Below, one piece after another: positions 1 to 9,378 of a stretch of 64,000 bases of DNA; within the stretch, counting starts at the first letter, position 1, and every line of letters starts with the position of its first letter. The position numbers were made by a program, and so were the translations under genes. Source of the stretch: Sphingomonas sp. SCN 67-18 (GTDB lineage Bacteria > Pseudomonadota > Alphaproteobacteria > Sphingomonadales > Sphingomonadaceae). The stretch is from contig NZ_MEFG01000024.1 in the NCBI RefSeq assembly GCF_001724715.1, positions 1 through 64,000 on the forward strand, written 5' to 3'. The notes below the pieces were generated by a model that saw only the letters and a list, made by a program, of their open reading frames with translations, searched no databases and was not told where the DNA came from.

Positions 1-25
1 ACAGCTCGTAGCGACGCACGCTCAT
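1..25 (-). CDS. 5' end of a divergent gene, cut by the window edge
   Basis: Only the first eight codons are visible (MSVRRYEL), starting at the ATG at 25-23 on the minus strand. A GGGAGC-type ribosome binding site lies just upstream. It is transcribed away from the TetR gene, and the palindrome at 147-164 lies in the shared intergenic region, so it is a candidate target of that regulator. Too little is visible to name a product. Confidence 0.45.
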
Positions 26-146
26 CATAAGCTCCCTTCCAGGAGCTTGAATCACGACCACCCCAAAAAGGGAATCCCATTTATGAGTTTGTGACCTAGC
101 CCACTGCTCACGCTCTCATCCGGGTGAGTCGGGTAAAGCTGGACGA

Positions 147-164
147 TTGACTAAATTTAGTCAA
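147..164. promoter_or_regulatory. Perfect 18-bp palindrome, probable TetR operator
   Basis: TTGACTAAATTTAGTCAA is identical to its reverse complement. It lies 20 bases upstream of the TetR-family gene and between it and a divergent gene. Each strand carries a TTGACT that could act as a -35 element, so a bound dimer would block both promoters. Palindromes of this size close to the regulator gene are usual for TetR autoregulation. Binding is inferred. Confidence 0.7.
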
Positions 165-184
165 GTGTCCAATGTTGATCGGCC

Positions 185-895
185 GTGCAGGCTTGGCTAG
201 TGAAGGCTTCCTCCGGGAAAAGGGTAGGTGGCTTGTCGGATTTTATCGTTCCGGATCTGAAGATTACGCCCCGTGAAGGGGGCTATGCCCGTGGCCAGGA
301 CGGGGTTGAGCAGATCCTGCGCGCGGCCCTGTCGCTGCTGGTCGAACAGGGATCGAAGGCACTGACATTGCGTCGTATCGCCGCCGAGTGCGGGATGAAT
401 GTCGGCAATCTGAACTATTATTTCCGCTCCAAGGACGATCTGATTCGCGAGCTGCTGGATGCGGTCATTTCCAGCTATCAGGATTCGTTCGACGCGATCA
501 TGCATGAACCCGGCGCCGATGCGGAGGCGCGGCTGGGCAAGCTGGTCAGGCTGATCCTGGAAGACATCACCACCAAGAAGACGACGCGCTTCTTCCCCGA
601 GCTCTGGGCGATGTCGAGCCACGACCCGTTCGTGCAGGAGCGGATGGAGGAGCTGTACCGGCAGGCGCGCGTCTCGCTGAACGAGCTGATCGCGGAGATC
701 AACCCGGCGCTGCCCGAGGAGGAGCGCGAGACGCTGGCGCTGTTCATGTCCGCATCCATGGAGGGGCAGACCGTGTTCGCAGGCTATGAGAAGCCGTGGA
801 TGCCGCGCATGCCGTGGCTGGAGCAGATCGCCATCACATCGTTCGTCCATCTGGCGCGCACGCTGCGCCCGGGCCAGATCAGGGCGCTGGCCTAG
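185..895 (+). CDS. TetR/AcrR-family transcriptional regulator
   Basis: One-component repressor of 236 residues. The N-terminal DNA-binding domain covers about residues 40-90 and shows the typical pattern ILRAALSLLVEQG, LTLRRIAAECG and LNYYFRSKDDLI. The remaining helical part is the ligand and dimer domain, and its ligand cannot be read from sequence. The GTG at 185 gives about 32 residues before the domain. A TTG at 233, preceded by AGGGTAGGTGG, is a plausible alternative start. The 3' end overlaps the convergent ParA-type gene by 4 bases. Autoregulation through the palindrome at 147-164 is likely. Confidence 0.85.
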   Translation: MQAWLVKASSGKRVGGLSDFIVPDLKITPREGGYARGQDGVEQILRAALSLLVEQGSKALTLRRIAAECGMNVGNLNYYFRSKDDLIRELLDAVISSYQDSFDAIMHEPGADAEARLGKLVRLILEDITTKKTTRFFPELWAMSSHDPFVQERMEELYRQARVSLNELIAEINPALPEEERETLALFMSASMEGQTVFAGYEKPWMPRMPWLEQIAITSFVHLARTLRPGQIRALA

Positions 896-1653
896 CGGCC
901 GGACGGTTTCGCCTTCGCGTCCATGCGGGAGAGGCGGCGCTCTATGCCGCGCCACAATGCCGCAAAGGCTTCCGCCGCCGGGGTGCGCGGCGCGAAGCTG
1001 CCGACCGGCGCCCGCTCCACCGCCATCTGCTCGACCGCGCTCGCCATCGGGATGGCCGGCCAGTCGGGATTGGCCTCCACGCCGGCGCGGTGCAGCGCGC
1101 GCCTGCGGTCGACCATCATGTGCACGGGCAGCAACGCGGCGTGGCGGCCGGTCTGCCGGTCCAGAAAGGCGACCACCTCGTCAAGCGCGCGCTGCGACAG
1201 GGGGGAGGGGATGACCGGCACCAGAATCACGTCCGCCGCGCGCATCACCTGCTCGCTCGTCTCGGTCAGCCCCGGCGTGCAATCGAGGATGACCCGCTCA
1301 TAATCGTGGCACAGCGTTTCGAGCAGGCGGGCCAGCCGCCTTTTCTTGCCCAGATCGAAGAACAGCCGGTCGAGGCCGCGCAGCGAGGCGTCGGCCGCCA
1401 GCAGGTCCAGCCGTTCATGCGCGGTGGGCTGGATCAGCCGGTCGGCGGTGATGTCTTTCGAAAACAGCGCCTTCGCCGAATCGCGGCTTGCCTTGCCGGA
1501 GCCAAGGATGAAGCTGGCGCCGCCCTGGGCATCGAGATCCCATAACAGGGTGCGGCGCGCCGACAGCGCGGCGGCGGCCCAGGCGAGGTTGACCGCCAGC
1601 GTCGTCTTACCGACACCGCCCTTCAGGCTGTAGACCGCGATCACCGGCATCAT
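892..1653 (-). CDS. ParA/MinD-family ATPase
   Basis: P-loop ATPase of 253 residues. The deviant Walker A KGGVGKTT is at residues 11-18, a Walker B-like segment VILDCTPG follows about residue 140, and LLWDLDAQGG forms the Walker A' region. These are ParA/Soj features, but no parB gene or parS-like site is visible nearby, so this is more likely an orphan positioning ATPase than the chromosome partition protein. AAGGAG precedes two adjacent ATG codons (1653 and 1650). It follows the arsC-like gene on the same strand after 74 bases and overlaps the TetR gene tail to tail by 4 bases. Confidence 0.85.
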   Translation of the reverse strand: MMPVIAVYSLKGGVGKTTLAVNLAWAAAALSARRTLLWDLDAQGGASFILGSGKASRDSAKALFSKDITADRLIQPTAHERLDLLAADASLRGLDRLFFDLGKKRRLARLLETLCHDYERVILDCTPGLTETSEQVMRAADVILVPVIPSPLSQRALDEVVAFLDRQTGRHAALLPVHMMVDRRRALHRAGVEANPDWPAIPMASAVEQMAVERAPVGSFAPRTPAAEAFAALWRGIERRLSRMDAKAKPSGR

Positions 1654-1727
1654 CGCATCTCCTTGTCGCGGCGATCATGACAGGATGATGACAGGCCGGG
1701 GAGGGGGGAATGCCGGAATGCGCCGGA

Positions 1728-2072
1728 TCAGAGGATTTCGCGCACCCTGTCCTGCGGCCGGCAGAGCCGGACACCCTTTTCGGTGCGGACGATGGGCCGC
1801 TCGATCAGGATCGGATTGGCCACCATCGCGTCGAGCAGCGCCGCTTCGCTGACATGGGCGAGGTCGAGATCGGCCGCCAGGCTTTCCTTGGCGCGCAGCC
1901 CCTCGCGGGCGGAAATGCCGGCCTCGCGATAGAGTTCGGCCAGCTGCTCGCGGCCGGGCGGGGTCTTCAGATAATCCACCACCTCCACCTCGACGCCGGG
2001 GGTTTCGGTCAATATCTCCAGCGTCTTGCGGGACGTGCCGCAGCGCGGGTTGTGCCAGATGGTCGCTTTCAT
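1728..2072 (-). CDS. arsC: ArsC-family arsenate reductase-like protein
   Basis: Thioredoxin-fold protein of 114 residues. The N-terminus [15 protein letters not shown] holds the ArsC HNPxCGTSR active site, with the catalytic Cys at residue 11. Later Arg residues include the one in [10 protein letters not shown], typical of glutaredoxin-dependent ArsC and close relatives. The start at 2072 overlaps the accC stop as ATGA, so it is probably translationally coupled to accC. The reading frame is open further upstream, but that would place the start inside accC. No arsR or arsenite pump is adjacent, so the substrate could be something other than arsenate. Confidence 0.8.
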   Translation of the reverse strand: MKATIWHNPRCGTSRKTLEILTETPGVEVEVVDYLKTPPGREQLAELYREAGISAREGLRAKESLAADLDLAHVSEAALLDAMVANPILIERPIVRTEKGVRLCRPQDRVREIL

Positions 2073-3424
2073 TCCGATTCTTCTTCCCGTGCCAGCCACT
2101 GTTCCAGCCAGCTGATGGTATAATCGCCCGACTGGAAATCCGGTTCCTCGAGCAAGGCCTGATGGAGCGGGATGGTGGTCTTCATGCCTTCGATCACGAA
2201 TTCCTCCAGCGCGCGCCGCAGCCGGCGGATCGCGCCGTTGCGGGTGGTGCCGTAGACGATCAGCTTGGCGATCATGCTGTCGTAATAAGGCGGCACCCGG
2301 TAGCCCGCGTACAGCCCGCTATCCACCCGCACGTTCATGCCGCCCGGCGCGTGATAATGCTTCACCAGCCCCGGCGAGGGGACGAAGGTGCGGGGGTCTT
2401 CCGCATTGATGCGGCATTCGATGGCGTGGCCGCGGAAGATGACGTCTTCCTGACGCAGCGTCAGCGGATGGCCGTCGGCGATGCGGATCTGCTCGCGGAC
2501 GAGATCCAGCCCGGTGATCGCTTCCGTCACCGGATGCTCCACCTGCAGGCGGGTGTTCATCTCGATGAAGTAGAATTCGCCATTCTCGTACAGGAACTCG
2601 ATGGTCCCCGCGCCGCGATAGCCCATATTCGCCATCGCCCTGGCGACGATGCCGCCCATATGCTCGCGCACTTCCGGCGTGATGACCGGGGAGGGGGCTT
2701 CTTCCAGCACCTTCTGGTGGCGGCGCTGCAGCGAGCAGTCGCGCTCGCCCAGGTGGATCGCCTCGCCATTGCCGTCGCCAAACACCTGAAACTCGATGTG
2801 GCGCGGATTGCCGAGATATTTCTCCATATAGACGGTGGCGTCGCCAAAGGCCGATTTCGCTTCCGACCCGGCCTGCGCCATCAGCGTCGCGAGCTGGCTT
2901 TCGTCGGGCACCACCTTCATGCCCCGGCCGCCGCCGCCGGAGGCCGCCTTGATGAGCACGGGATAGCCGATGCGCGCGGCGATGGCCTTCGCCTCGTCCA
3001 GATCGGCGATCGCCCCGTCGGACCCCGGCACCAGCGGCAGGCCCAGCGCGCCGGCGGTGCGCTTTGCCTCCACCTTGTCGCCCATGATGCGGATATGTTC
3101 GGGCTTGGGGCCGATCCAGATCAGCTTGTGCAGCTCCACGATCTCCGCGAAGCGCGCATTTTCGGACAGGAAGCCGTAACCGGGGTGGATGGCGTCCGCC
3201 CCGCTGATCTCCGCCGCGGAAATGATGTTGGGGATGTTGAGATAGCTCTCGGTGGCGGGCGGCGGGCCGATGCACACCGCCTCGTCGGCCAGCCGCACGT
3301 GCATGGCGTCCGCATCCGCGGTGGAGTGCACCGCGACCGTCTTGATCCCCATCTCATGCGCCGCGCGGTGGATGCGCAGCGCGATCTCGCCGCGATTGGC
3401 GATCAATATCTTGCCGATCGTCAT
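2069..3424 (-). CDS. accC: Acetyl-CoA carboxylase, biotin carboxylase subunit
   Basis: Carboxylates the biotin carried by AccB, using ATP and bicarbonate, in the first step of malonyl-CoA synthesis for fatty acids. At 451 residues it has the usual length. It opens with [14 protein letters not shown], contains the ATP-grasp glycine-rich loop [12 protein letters not shown], and has the catalytic region [14 protein letters not shown]. It lies four bases after accB on the same strand and is followed by an overlapping arsC-like gene. Confidence 0.97.
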   Translation of the reverse strand: MTIGKILIANRGEIALRIHRAAHEMGIKTVAVHSTADADAMHVRLADEAVCIGPPPATESYLNIPNIISAAEISGADAIHPGYGFLSENARFAEIVELHKLIWIGPKPEHIRIMGDKVEAKRTAGALGLPLVPGSDGAIADLDEAKAIAARIGYPVLIKAASGGGGRGMKVVPDESQLATLMAQAGSEAKSAFGDATVYMEKYLGNPRHIEFQVFGDGNGEAIHLGERDCSLQRRHQKVLEEAPSPVITPEVREHMGGIVARAMANMGYRGAGTIEFLYENGEFYFIEMNTRLQVEHPVTEAITGLDLVREQIRIADGHPLTLRQEDVIFRGHAIECRINAEDPRTFVPSPGLVKHYHAPGGMNVRVDSGLYAGYRVPPYYDSMIAKLIVYGTTRNGAIRRLRRALEEFVIEGMKTTIPLHQALLEEPDFQSGDYTISWLEQWLAREEESE

Positions 3425-3428
3425 CCGA

Positions 3429-3911
3429 TCACTCGACGACGACGAGGGGCTGATCGAACTCGACCGGCTGGCCGTTGTCGACCAGCAGCGCCCGGACGAC
3501 GCCGGATGCCGGGGCGGTGATGGGGTTCATCACCTTCATCGCCTCGACGATGACCAGCGTGTCGCCGGCCTTCACGCTGTCGCCCACCGAAACGAAGTTC
3601 CGCGCGCCCGGCTCCGCCGCCAGATAGGCGGTGCCGACCATCGGCGATTTGATGGCGTTCTGGTGGTTGGGCGCCGCGGCGGGCGCCTCCGCCGCCGGGG
3701 CGGCGGCCGGGGCCTGCGGCGCGGGCGCGGCATGGGCCACGGGCGCGGCGGCGGCGGCAACGGTGACGTTGCGGGCGACGCGGATCTTGCGGTCGCCGTC
3801 CTCGACCTCGATCTCGGTCAGGCGGGTTTCGTCGAGCAGTTCGGCGAGCTGGCGAACCAAGGCCGCGTCGACCTGCATTGCATTGGTGGATTTTCGATTG
3901 TTATCGGTCAT
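3429..3911 (-). CDS. accB: Biotin carboxyl carrier protein of acetyl-CoA carboxylase
   Basis: Carries the biotin shuttled between AccC and the carboxyltransferase. It has an N-terminal helical part, an Ala/Pro-rich linker at about residues 55-85, and a C-terminal biotinyl domain with the biotinylation motif EAMKVMN. I chose the start MTDNNRKST (160 residues) because AGAGGG lies at a good distance upstream. An ATG at 3944 would add 11 residues. The order aroQ-accB-accC is common in proteobacteria. Confidence 0.95.
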   Translation of the reverse strand: MTDNNRKSTNAMQVDAALVRQLAELLDETRLTEIEVEDGDRKIRVARNVTVAAAAAPVAHAAPAPQAPAAAPAAEAPAAAPNHQNAIKSPMVGTAYLAAEPGARNFVSVGDSVKAGDTLVIVEAMKVMNPITAPASGVVRALLVDNGQPVEFDQPLVVVE

Positions 3912-3946
3912 TCGACCCTCTTTATGCCCTGTTGCAGGGCTCATAA

Positions 3947-4378
3947 TCAGAGACGCGCCGCCGCGTCCAGCGCGAGTAGATAGGAAAACGCACCGAAGCC
4001 CGCGATCGTGCCTATCGCCGCGCCGCCGACGAAGCTGTTGTGGCGAAAGCTTTCGCGCCGGTGCGGGTTGGACAGGTGGACCTCGATCACCGGCACTGAA
4101 ATGGCCTTGATCGCGTCGTGCAGTGCCACCGAAGTGTGGGTGAAGCCGGCGGCGTTCAGGATCACCGCCTTCGCCCCGGCGGCGTTCGCTTCGTGCAACC
4201 AGTCGACCAGATGGCCTTCATGGTTGGACTGGCGCATGTCGATTTCCAGCCCGAGCGCGCGGGCGCGGTCTTCCAGCATCCCGGCAATGTCGTCCAGCGT
4301 GTCCGATCCGTAGATCGCCGGCTCGCGCAGGCCGAGCAGGTTCAGGTTCGGCCCGTTCAGCACGAAAACGCTATCCAT
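3947..4378 (-). CDS. aroQ: Type II 3-dehydroquinate dehydratase
   Basis: Converts 3-dehydroquinate to 3-dehydroshikimate in the shikimate pathway. At 143 residues it matches the small dodecameric type II family. It shows [20 protein letters not shown] with the catalytic Tyr, [30 protein letters not shown], and [17 protein letters not shown] with the catalytic His. The start is set at [10 protein letters not shown]. The open frame continues upstream, but that region is not part of the family. First gene of the leftward aroQ-accB-accC-arsC set. Confidence 0.95.
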   Translation of the reverse strand: MDSVFVLNGPNLNLLGLREPAIYGSDTLDDIAGMLEDRARALGLEIDMRQSNHEGHLVDWLHEANAAGAKAVILNAAGFTHTSVALHDAIKAISVPVIEVHLSNPHRRESFRHNSFVGGAAIGTIAGFGAFSYLLALDAAARL

Positions 4379-4522
4379 CGATGCCAGCCTTTCGGTTGCG
4401 GGGAAGGAGCGACGGCTCCTATATGACGCGCCATGGAAGGGCCAGCGCCCCGTTTCATTCCTATCCGTTCGTGTCGCGTATAGCCGAGACACGTTTTCGC
4501 GCCAAGGAGCCGACGCAAGACA

Positions 4523-5527
4523 ATGACGACAGCCGACCGCATGATTGCAATCCGCGTGAATGGCGAAGCGCGCCGGGTGGCGGCGGGCCTGACTTTCGCC
4601 GGGCTGGCGGCGGAACTGGGCCTTGCGCCCGAAAAGGTGGCGGTGGAGCGCAACCGCGAGATCGTGCCGCGTTCCACGCTGGCGGCGGTCGCGGTGGCGG
4701 ACGGCGACGAGATCGAGATCGTTCATTTCGTGGGCGGCGGCGACCATGCCGCGACGGACGACGACGGCTGGACCGTCGCCGGGCGCAGTTTCCGGTCCCG
4801 CCTGATCGTGGGCACCGGCAAGTATAAGGATTTCGCGCAGAATGCGGCGGCGGTCGCGGCGTCGGGCGCGGAGATCGTCACCGTCGCGGTGCGGCGGGTG
4901 AACATCGCGGACCGCAACGCGCCGATGCTGACCGATTTCATCGACCCGAAGACGATCACCTATCTGCCCAACACGGCGGGCTGCTTCACCGGCGAGGAGG
5001 CGATCCGCACCCTGCGGCTGGCGCGCGAGGCGGGCGGCTGGGACCTGGTGAAGCTGGAGGTGCTGGGGGAAGCCCGCACCCTTTACCCGGACATGGTGGA
5101 AACGCTGCGCGCCACCGAGGTGCTGGCGAAGGAAGGTTTCCTGCCGATGGTCTATTGCGTGGACGATCCCATCGCGGCGAAGCGGCTGGAAGATGCCGGC
5201 GCGGTGGCGGTGATGCCGCTCGGTGCGCCGATCGGCTCCGGCCTCGGCATCCAGAACCGGGTGACGATCCGCCTCATCGTCGAGGGCGCGAAGGTGCCGG
5301 TGCTGGTCGATGCGGGCGTCGGCACCGCGTCGGACGCCGCCGCGGCGATGGAGCTTGGCTGCGACGGGGTGCTGATGAACACCGCCATCGCCGAGGCGAA
5401 GAACCCGGTGATGATGGCGGCGGCGATGAAGGCGGCGGTGGAGAGCGGCCGGCTGGCCTATCGCGCGGGCCGCATGGGCAGGCGGCTTTACGCCGACCCG
5501 TCCTCGCCGTTGGCCGGGCTGATCTGA
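4523..5527 (+). CDS. thiSG: ThiS-ThiG fusion: sulfur carrier and thiazole synthase
   Basis: Residues about 7-72 form a ThiS ubiquitin-like fold that ends in the glycine run VHFVGGG. Residues about 82-334 form ThiG, with the Schiff-base Lys in DLVKLEVLG (about K177) and the phosphate-binding [10 protein letters not shown]. ThiG makes the thiazole phosphate of thiamine from deoxyxylulose phosphate, dehydroglycine and ThiS thiocarboxylate. Free ThiS needs a C-terminal Gly-Gly, which is internal here. AAGGAG precedes the ATG at 4523, and MIAIRVNGE at 4541 is an alternative start. I found no TPP riboswitch upstream. Confidence 0.93.
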   Translation: MTTADRMIAIRVNGEARRVAAGLTFAGLAAELGLAPEKVAVERNREIVPRSTLAAVAVADGDEIEIVHFVGGGDHAATDDDGWTVAGRSFRSRLIVGTGKYKDFAQNAAAVAASGAEIVTVAVRRVNIADRNAPMLTDFIDPKTITYLPNTAGCFTGEEAIRTLRLAREAGGWDLVKLEVLGEARTLYPDMVETLRATEVLAKEGFLPMVYCVDDPIAAKRLEDAGAVAVMPLGAPIGSGLGIQNRVTIRLIVEGAKVPVLVDAGVGTASDAAAAMELGCDGVLMNTAIAEAKNPVMMAAAMKAAVESGRLAYRAGRMGRRLYADPSSPLAGLI

Positions 5528-5528
5528 G

Positions 5529-5547
5529 GCCGGATCGCCCGTCCGGC
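5529..5547 (+). terminator. Short GC hairpin after thiSG
   Basis: GCCGGA and TCCGGC pair around a 7-base loop directly after the thiSG stop. There is no T-run, so this is a weak terminator candidate. Confidence 0.3.
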
Positions 5548-5584
5548 TCCGGCCGTCCGCACATGGCGGTTCGTCGCGAATCCC

Positions 5585-5610
5585 GGAACCCTTTGGCCAC
5601 GGTCGTCGTT
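5585..5610 (+). promoter_or_regulatory. EcfG-type general stress promoter for the CsbD gene
   Basis: GGAAC at 5585-5589, a 17-base spacer and CGTT at 5607-5610 match the alphaproteobacterial EcfG consensus GGAAC-N16/17-CGTT. The site is 70 bases upstream of a CsbD-family gene, a classic general-stress target. Promoter use is inferred. Confidence 0.65.
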
Positions 5611-5679
5611 CACGTTCCAGGCGCCCGGTTGCCGCGCTACCCCCGGCGCGGCGGCGTCCATTGTGAATGGAGATTCGAC

Positions 5680-5862
5680 ATGGGTGAGTTCGTCGACAAG
5701 GTGAAAGGCAATGCCAACGAAGCCGTCGGTAAGGCCAAACAGGCGATCGGCAAGAGCACCGACAACGCCAGCCTGCGCGCCGAAGGGCTGGCGCAGGAAG
5801 GCAAGGGCAAGGCCCAGCAGGTGGCCGGCAAGGTCAAGGGCGCGTTGGGCGACCGCATCTGA
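5680..5862 (+). CDS. CsbD-family stress protein
   Basis: Small hydrophilic protein of 60 residues (MGEFVDKVKGNANEAVGKAK at the start), made almost entirely of the CsbD repeat pattern with KVKG, AVGKAK and GKVKGALGD. The family is strongly induced in general stress responses, but its biochemical role is unknown. GGAGAT precedes the start. The EcfG-type promoter at 5585 and the terminator at 5885 make it a single-gene transcript. Confidence 0.88.
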   Translation: MGEFVDKVKGNANEAVGKAKQAIGKSTDNASLRAEGLAQEGKGKAQQVAGKVKGALGDRI

Positions 5863-5884
5863 ACCGCCGCGATGCGTTGATGAA

Positions 5885-5917
5885 GGGGCGTGCCGCGTGG
5901 TCGGCGCGCCCCTTTTT
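5885..5917 (+). terminator. Rho-independent terminator after the CsbD gene
   Basis: GGGGCGTGCCG pairs with CGGCGCGCCCC across a 6-base loop, with one G-T pair, and is followed by TTTTT. It ends the CsbD transcript 22 bases after the stop. Confidence 0.85.
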
Positions 5918-5932
5918 CGTCGCCCCTTTTCG

Positions 5933-7585
5933 TCAGTGCCGCGCGCGCAGCTTGCTGATGGTGGTGCCGGCGGAAATCTGCTCGACATCGGTTTTCAGGT
6001 GGAGGAAGCGCACGCCCTTGCCCGCCTGCGCGCGGGCGAGCGCGGGGGCGAACTCCTCCGTCCGCTCGACCGTTTCTGCCCATGCGCCGAAGGCGCGGGC
6101 GAAGGCCGCGAAATCAGGATTGACCAGCTCCGTGCCGGAAAGGCGGCCGGGATATTCGCGTTCCTGATGCATGCGGATGGTGCCGTAGCTGCCATTGTCC
6201 ACCACCAGCACCAGCATGTTGCAGCCATAGCGCACCGCCGTCGCCAGTTCCTGCCCGTTCATCAGGAAATCGCCGTCGCCGGCCAGCACGATGGTCTGCC
6301 GCTCTGGCTGGCGCAGCGCGGCGGAGACGCCCGCCGGCATGCCATAGCCCATCGCGCCAGCCGTCGGCGCAAGCTGGCTCGACGGCCCGGCATAATGCCA
6401 ATAGCGGTGCCACCAGCCGGAGAAATTGCCCGCGCCGTTGCAGATGATGCTGTCTGCGGGCAGCGCCTCGCGCATCGCGGCGACGCACTGGCCGAGATCG
6501 AGCGCAGCGCCGGACGGTTTGGGCGTGCTCCATTCCAGCCATTCGGCGTGGGCCTGCGCGCCCGCATCGAAGGACAGCAGATCGTCCTCCCACGATTCCG
6601 CCATTTCCGCGAATTCGGCGCAATCGGCGCAGATCGCCAGATCGGTACGGAAGACGCGGCCCAACTCCTCGGGATCGGGGTGGATATGGACCAGGATCTG
6701 GCCGGGATGATCGGGCGTGATCAGCGTATAGCCGTCCGTCGTCGCCTCGCCCAGCCGCGCGCCGACGACGATCAGCAGGTCGGCCTGGCGGATGCGCTCG
6801 GTCAATTTGGGATTGGGGCCGTAGCCCAGATTGCCGGCATAGACGGCGCAGCCATTGGGCACCGCGTCCTGCCGCCGGAAGCCGACCGCCACGGGCAGGC
6901 CGATCCGCTCCGCATAGGCGGCGAAATAATGCGCGGTCCGGGCATCCCAGTCCGCCCCGCCGACGATCGCCACCGGGTTGGTCGCATCGCGCAGCAGGTC
7001 CGTCAGCACCATCATCGCCTCCGGGTCCGGGCATTGCGGCGGGCGCACCGCGCGCGGGCGGTCATGCGCCGCGACGACGTCGGTGAGCATATCCTCTGGC
7101 AGCGCGATCACCACCGGGCCGGGCCGCCCCGCCATCGCCACCGCATAGGCGCGCGCGAGATATTCCGGGATGCGGCGTGCATCGTCGATCCGCGTCGCCC
7201 ATTTGGCGAGCGGGGTGAACATGGCCGTGAAATCGACCTCCTGAAACGCCTCCCGGTCCCTGTCGCCGCGCGCGACATCGCCGATGAACAGGATCATCGG
7301 CACCGAATCCTGCATCGCCACATGCACGCCGATCGACGCATTGGTGGCGCCGGGGCCGCGGGTGACGAAGGCGATGCCCGGCCGCCCGGTCTGCGCGCCG
7401 TCCGCCGCCGCCATGAAGCCGACGCCGCCTTCCTGGCGGCAGACCACGGTCTGGATTTCGGGCGTGTCGTGCAGCGCATCCAGCACGGCGAGGAAGCTTT
7501 CGCCCGGCACGGTGAAGATCCTGTCGCACCCCTGCGCGACCAGATTATCCACCAGAATGCGTCCCCCACTGCGTGCGCCGGCCAT
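5933..7585 (-). CDS. Thiamine diphosphate-dependent enzyme, acetolactate synthase-like
   Basis: 550 residues in the three-domain layout of the pyruvate oxidase/acetolactate synthase family. The N-terminal ThDP-pyrimidine domain has IFTVPGESFLAVLDAL and the catalytic Glu in CRQEGG. The middle domain has AIVGGADWDA. The C-terminal pyrophosphate domain has AGDGDFLMNGQEL with the later VVDNGSYGTIR (GDG...N motif). The exact reaction (acetolactate synthase, decarboxylase or oxidase) cannot be fixed, and no ilvN-type regulatory subunit is adjacent, which argues against a biosynthetic acetolactate synthase. Divergent from the SMP-30 gene. Confidence 0.85.
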   Translation of the reverse strand: MAGARSGGRILVDNLVAQGCDRIFTVPGESFLAVLDALHDTPEIQTVVCRQEGGVGFMAAADGAQTGRPGIAFVTRGPGATNASIGVHVAMQDSVPMILFIGDVARGDRDREAFQEVDFTAMFTPLAKWATRIDDARRIPEYLARAYAVAMAGRPGPVVIALPEDMLTDVVAAHDRPRAVRPPQCPDPEAMMVLTDLLRDATNPVAIVGGADWDARTAHYFAAYAERIGLPVAVGFRRQDAVPNGCAVYAGNLGYGPNPKLTERIRQADLLIVVGARLGEATTDGYTLITPDHPGQILVHIHPDPEELGRVFRTDLAICADCAEFAEMAESWEDDLLSFDAGAQAHAEWLEWSTPKPSGAALDLGQCVAAMREALPADSIICNGAGNFSGWWHRYWHYAGPSSQLAPTAGAMGYGMPAGVSAALRQPERQTIVLAGDGDFLMNGQELATAVRYGCNMLVLVVDNGSYGTIRMHQEREYPGRLSGTELVNPDFAAFARAFGAWAETVERTEEFAPALARAQAGKGVRFLHLKTDVEQISAGTTISKLRARH

Positions 7586-7631
7586 TCAATCCTCATCATC
7601 ATGATTTGCAGGTTGCATCCGGAGGTGCGCT

Positions 7632-8582
7632 TTGCTGATCTGGCTGTCAACGCGCGGAGCAGGACGAGTGCAGCAATTTCAGGACGTAGCCGACGGATTG
7701 CGATTTCCCGAAGGCCCGGTGGCGATGCCGGACGGCAGCATCATCTTGGTCGAGATCGCGGCCGGGCGGGTCACCCGCATCCTGCCGGACGGCAGCCGGC
7801 AGACGGTGGCGGAGCCGGGCGGCGGGCCGAACGGGCTGGCGCTGGGGCCGGACGGGATGCTCTATCTGTGCAACAATGGTGGCTTCGGCTGGCTGGAAAC
7901 GGGCGGGCTGCTGATCCCGCACGGCACGGCCGCCGATTATGCGGGCGGATCGATCCAGCGCATCGATCCCGCCACCGGATCGGTCGAGACGCTCTACACC
8001 CATGTCGACGGCGAGCCGCTGAAAGGCCCCAACGACATCGTGTTCGACGATGCGGGCGGATTCTGGTTCACCGACCATGGCAAGACGCGGCCCCGTGCGC
8101 GCGACGTGGTGGGCGTGTTCTACGCCCGGGCGGACGGCAGCGGGATAAGCGAGGCGATCTTCCCGATGGAGAACCCCAACGGCATCGGCCTCTCGCCGGA
8201 CGGGCGGACGCTCTATGTGGCGGAAACCTATACCGCCAAGCTTTGGGCCTTCGACATCGAGTCGCCTGGCCGCGTCGCGCTTCAGCCCGGGCTGGCGGGC
8301 GGCGGCGGGCGCTTCCTCTATGGCGCGGGCGGCTATACCTATTTCGACAGCCTGGGCGTGGACAGCGCGGGCAACATCTGCGTGGCGACCATCGGCCAGG
8401 GCGGCATATCGGTGGTCGCGCCGGACGGCGCGCTGGCGGATTTCGTGGCGACGCCGGACCCGTTCACCACCAATATCTGCTGGGGCGGGGCGGATCTTCG
8501 CACCGCTTACATCACCTTGTCCGCCACCGGCCGGCTGGTCAGCATGGCATGGCCGCGCCCGGGGCACAGACTGAATTTCTGA
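7632..8582 (+). CDS. SMP-30/gluconolactonase/LRE family protein
   Basis: Six-bladed beta-propeller hydrolase-like protein of 316 residues. Family marks are [52 protein letters not shown] and [11 protein letters not shown], which include the metal-binding Glu, Asn and Asp positions of lactonases. The substrate is unknown; sugar lactones are usual. The TTG start at 7632 has GGAGG six bases upstream. A GTG at 7668 with GGAG at a good distance gives a form that begins nearer the fold. Confidence 0.85.
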   Translation: MLIWLSTRGAGRVQQFQDVADGLRFPEGPVAMPDGSIILVEIAAGRVTRILPDGSRQTVAEPGGGPNGLALGPDGMLYLCNNGGFGWLETGGLLIPHGTAADYAGGSIQRIDPATGSVETLYTHVDGEPLKGPNDIVFDDAGGFWFTDHGKTRPRARDVVGVFYARADGSGISEAIFPMENPNGIGLSPDGRTLYVAETYTAKLWAFDIESPGRVALQPGLAGGGGRFLYGAGGYTYFDSLGVDSAGNICVATIGQGGISVVAPDGALADFVATPDPFTTNICWGGADLRTAYITLSATGRLVSMAWPRPGHRLNF

Positions 8583-8670
8583 CCTGCGGTCCGGTGCCGG
8601 ATTTGACCGGGGGCGGGCGGCAGGCTTATGGCCCGGCCCGAAGCAGCGGCAGCCCGAGGAGCATTTTTCC

Positions 8671-9378
8671 ATGAAGAAACATTATCCCGACGCGGCGGCG
8701 GCGCTGGATGGCGTGCTGTTCGACGGCATGACGATCTGCGCGGGCGGCTTCGGCCTTTGCGGCATACCGGAACGGCTGATCGACGCCATCGAGGCGTCCG
8801 GGGTCAAGGGGCTGACGGTCGCGTCCAACAATGCCGGCATCGACGGCGAAGGGCTGGGCAAGCTGCTGCGTTCACGCCAGATCAGCAAGATGATCTCCTC
8901 CTATGTCGGCGAGAACAAGGAGTTCGAGCGGCAATATCTGGCGGGCGAACTGGAGGTCGAATTCTGCCCCCAGGGCACGCTGGCCGAGCGGTGCCGCGCG
9001 GGCGGGGCGGGCATTCCCGGTTTCTACACCCGCACGGGCGTGGGCACGCTGGTCGCGGACGGCAAGGAAGTGAAGAATTTCGACGGCGTGGATTATATAT
9101 TGGAGCGCGGCATCTTCGCCGACCTGGCGATCATCAAGGGCTGGAAGGCGGACGAGGCGGGCAACCTGATCTTCCGCAAGACCGCGCGCAACTTCAACCA
9201 GCCGATGGCGACCGCGGGCAAGATCTGCGTCGCCGAGGTGGAGGAGATCGTGCCCGTGGGCACCTTCGATCCCGACAGCATCCACCTGCCGGGCATTTAT
9301 GTGAACCGGATGGTGCTGGGCGCGCCCTATAGCAAGAAGATCGAGTTCCGCACCGTGCGGGAACGGGAAGCCGCGTGA
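8671..9378 (+). CDS. scoA: 3-oxoacid CoA-transferase subunit A
   Basis: Alpha subunit of succinyl-CoA:3-oxoacid CoA-transferase, which activates acetoacetate with the CoA of succinyl-CoA. At 235 residues, it has [31 protein letters not shown] and [22 protein letters not shown], all typical of the A subunit. GGAGC precedes the start. Its stop overlaps the next start (GTGA), but that gene is a phosphatase; subunit B lies 870 bases further on. Confidence 0.95.
   Translation: MKKHYPDAAAALDGVLFDGMTICAGGFGLCGIPERLIDAIEASGVKGLTVASNNAGIDGEGLGKLLRSRQISKMISSYVGENKEFERQYLAGELEVEFCPQGTLAERCRAGGAGIPGFYTRTGVGTLVADGKEVKNFDGVDYILERGIFADLAIIKGWKADEAGNLIFRKTARNFNQPMATAGKICVAEVEEIVPVGTFDPDSIHLPGIYVNRMVLGAPYSKKIEFRTVREREAA

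Noticed and set aside
4379-4522. TPP riboswitch before the thiamine gene
   Set aside because: The conserved CUGAGA and ACCUGA-type elements are not present in the leader.
5711-8674. 987-codon open frame on the plus strand
   Set aside because: It is antisense to the ThDP enzyme and reads through CsbD and SMP-30 in other frames. Its composition is Arg/Ala/His-rich, typical of shadow frames in GC-rich DNA.
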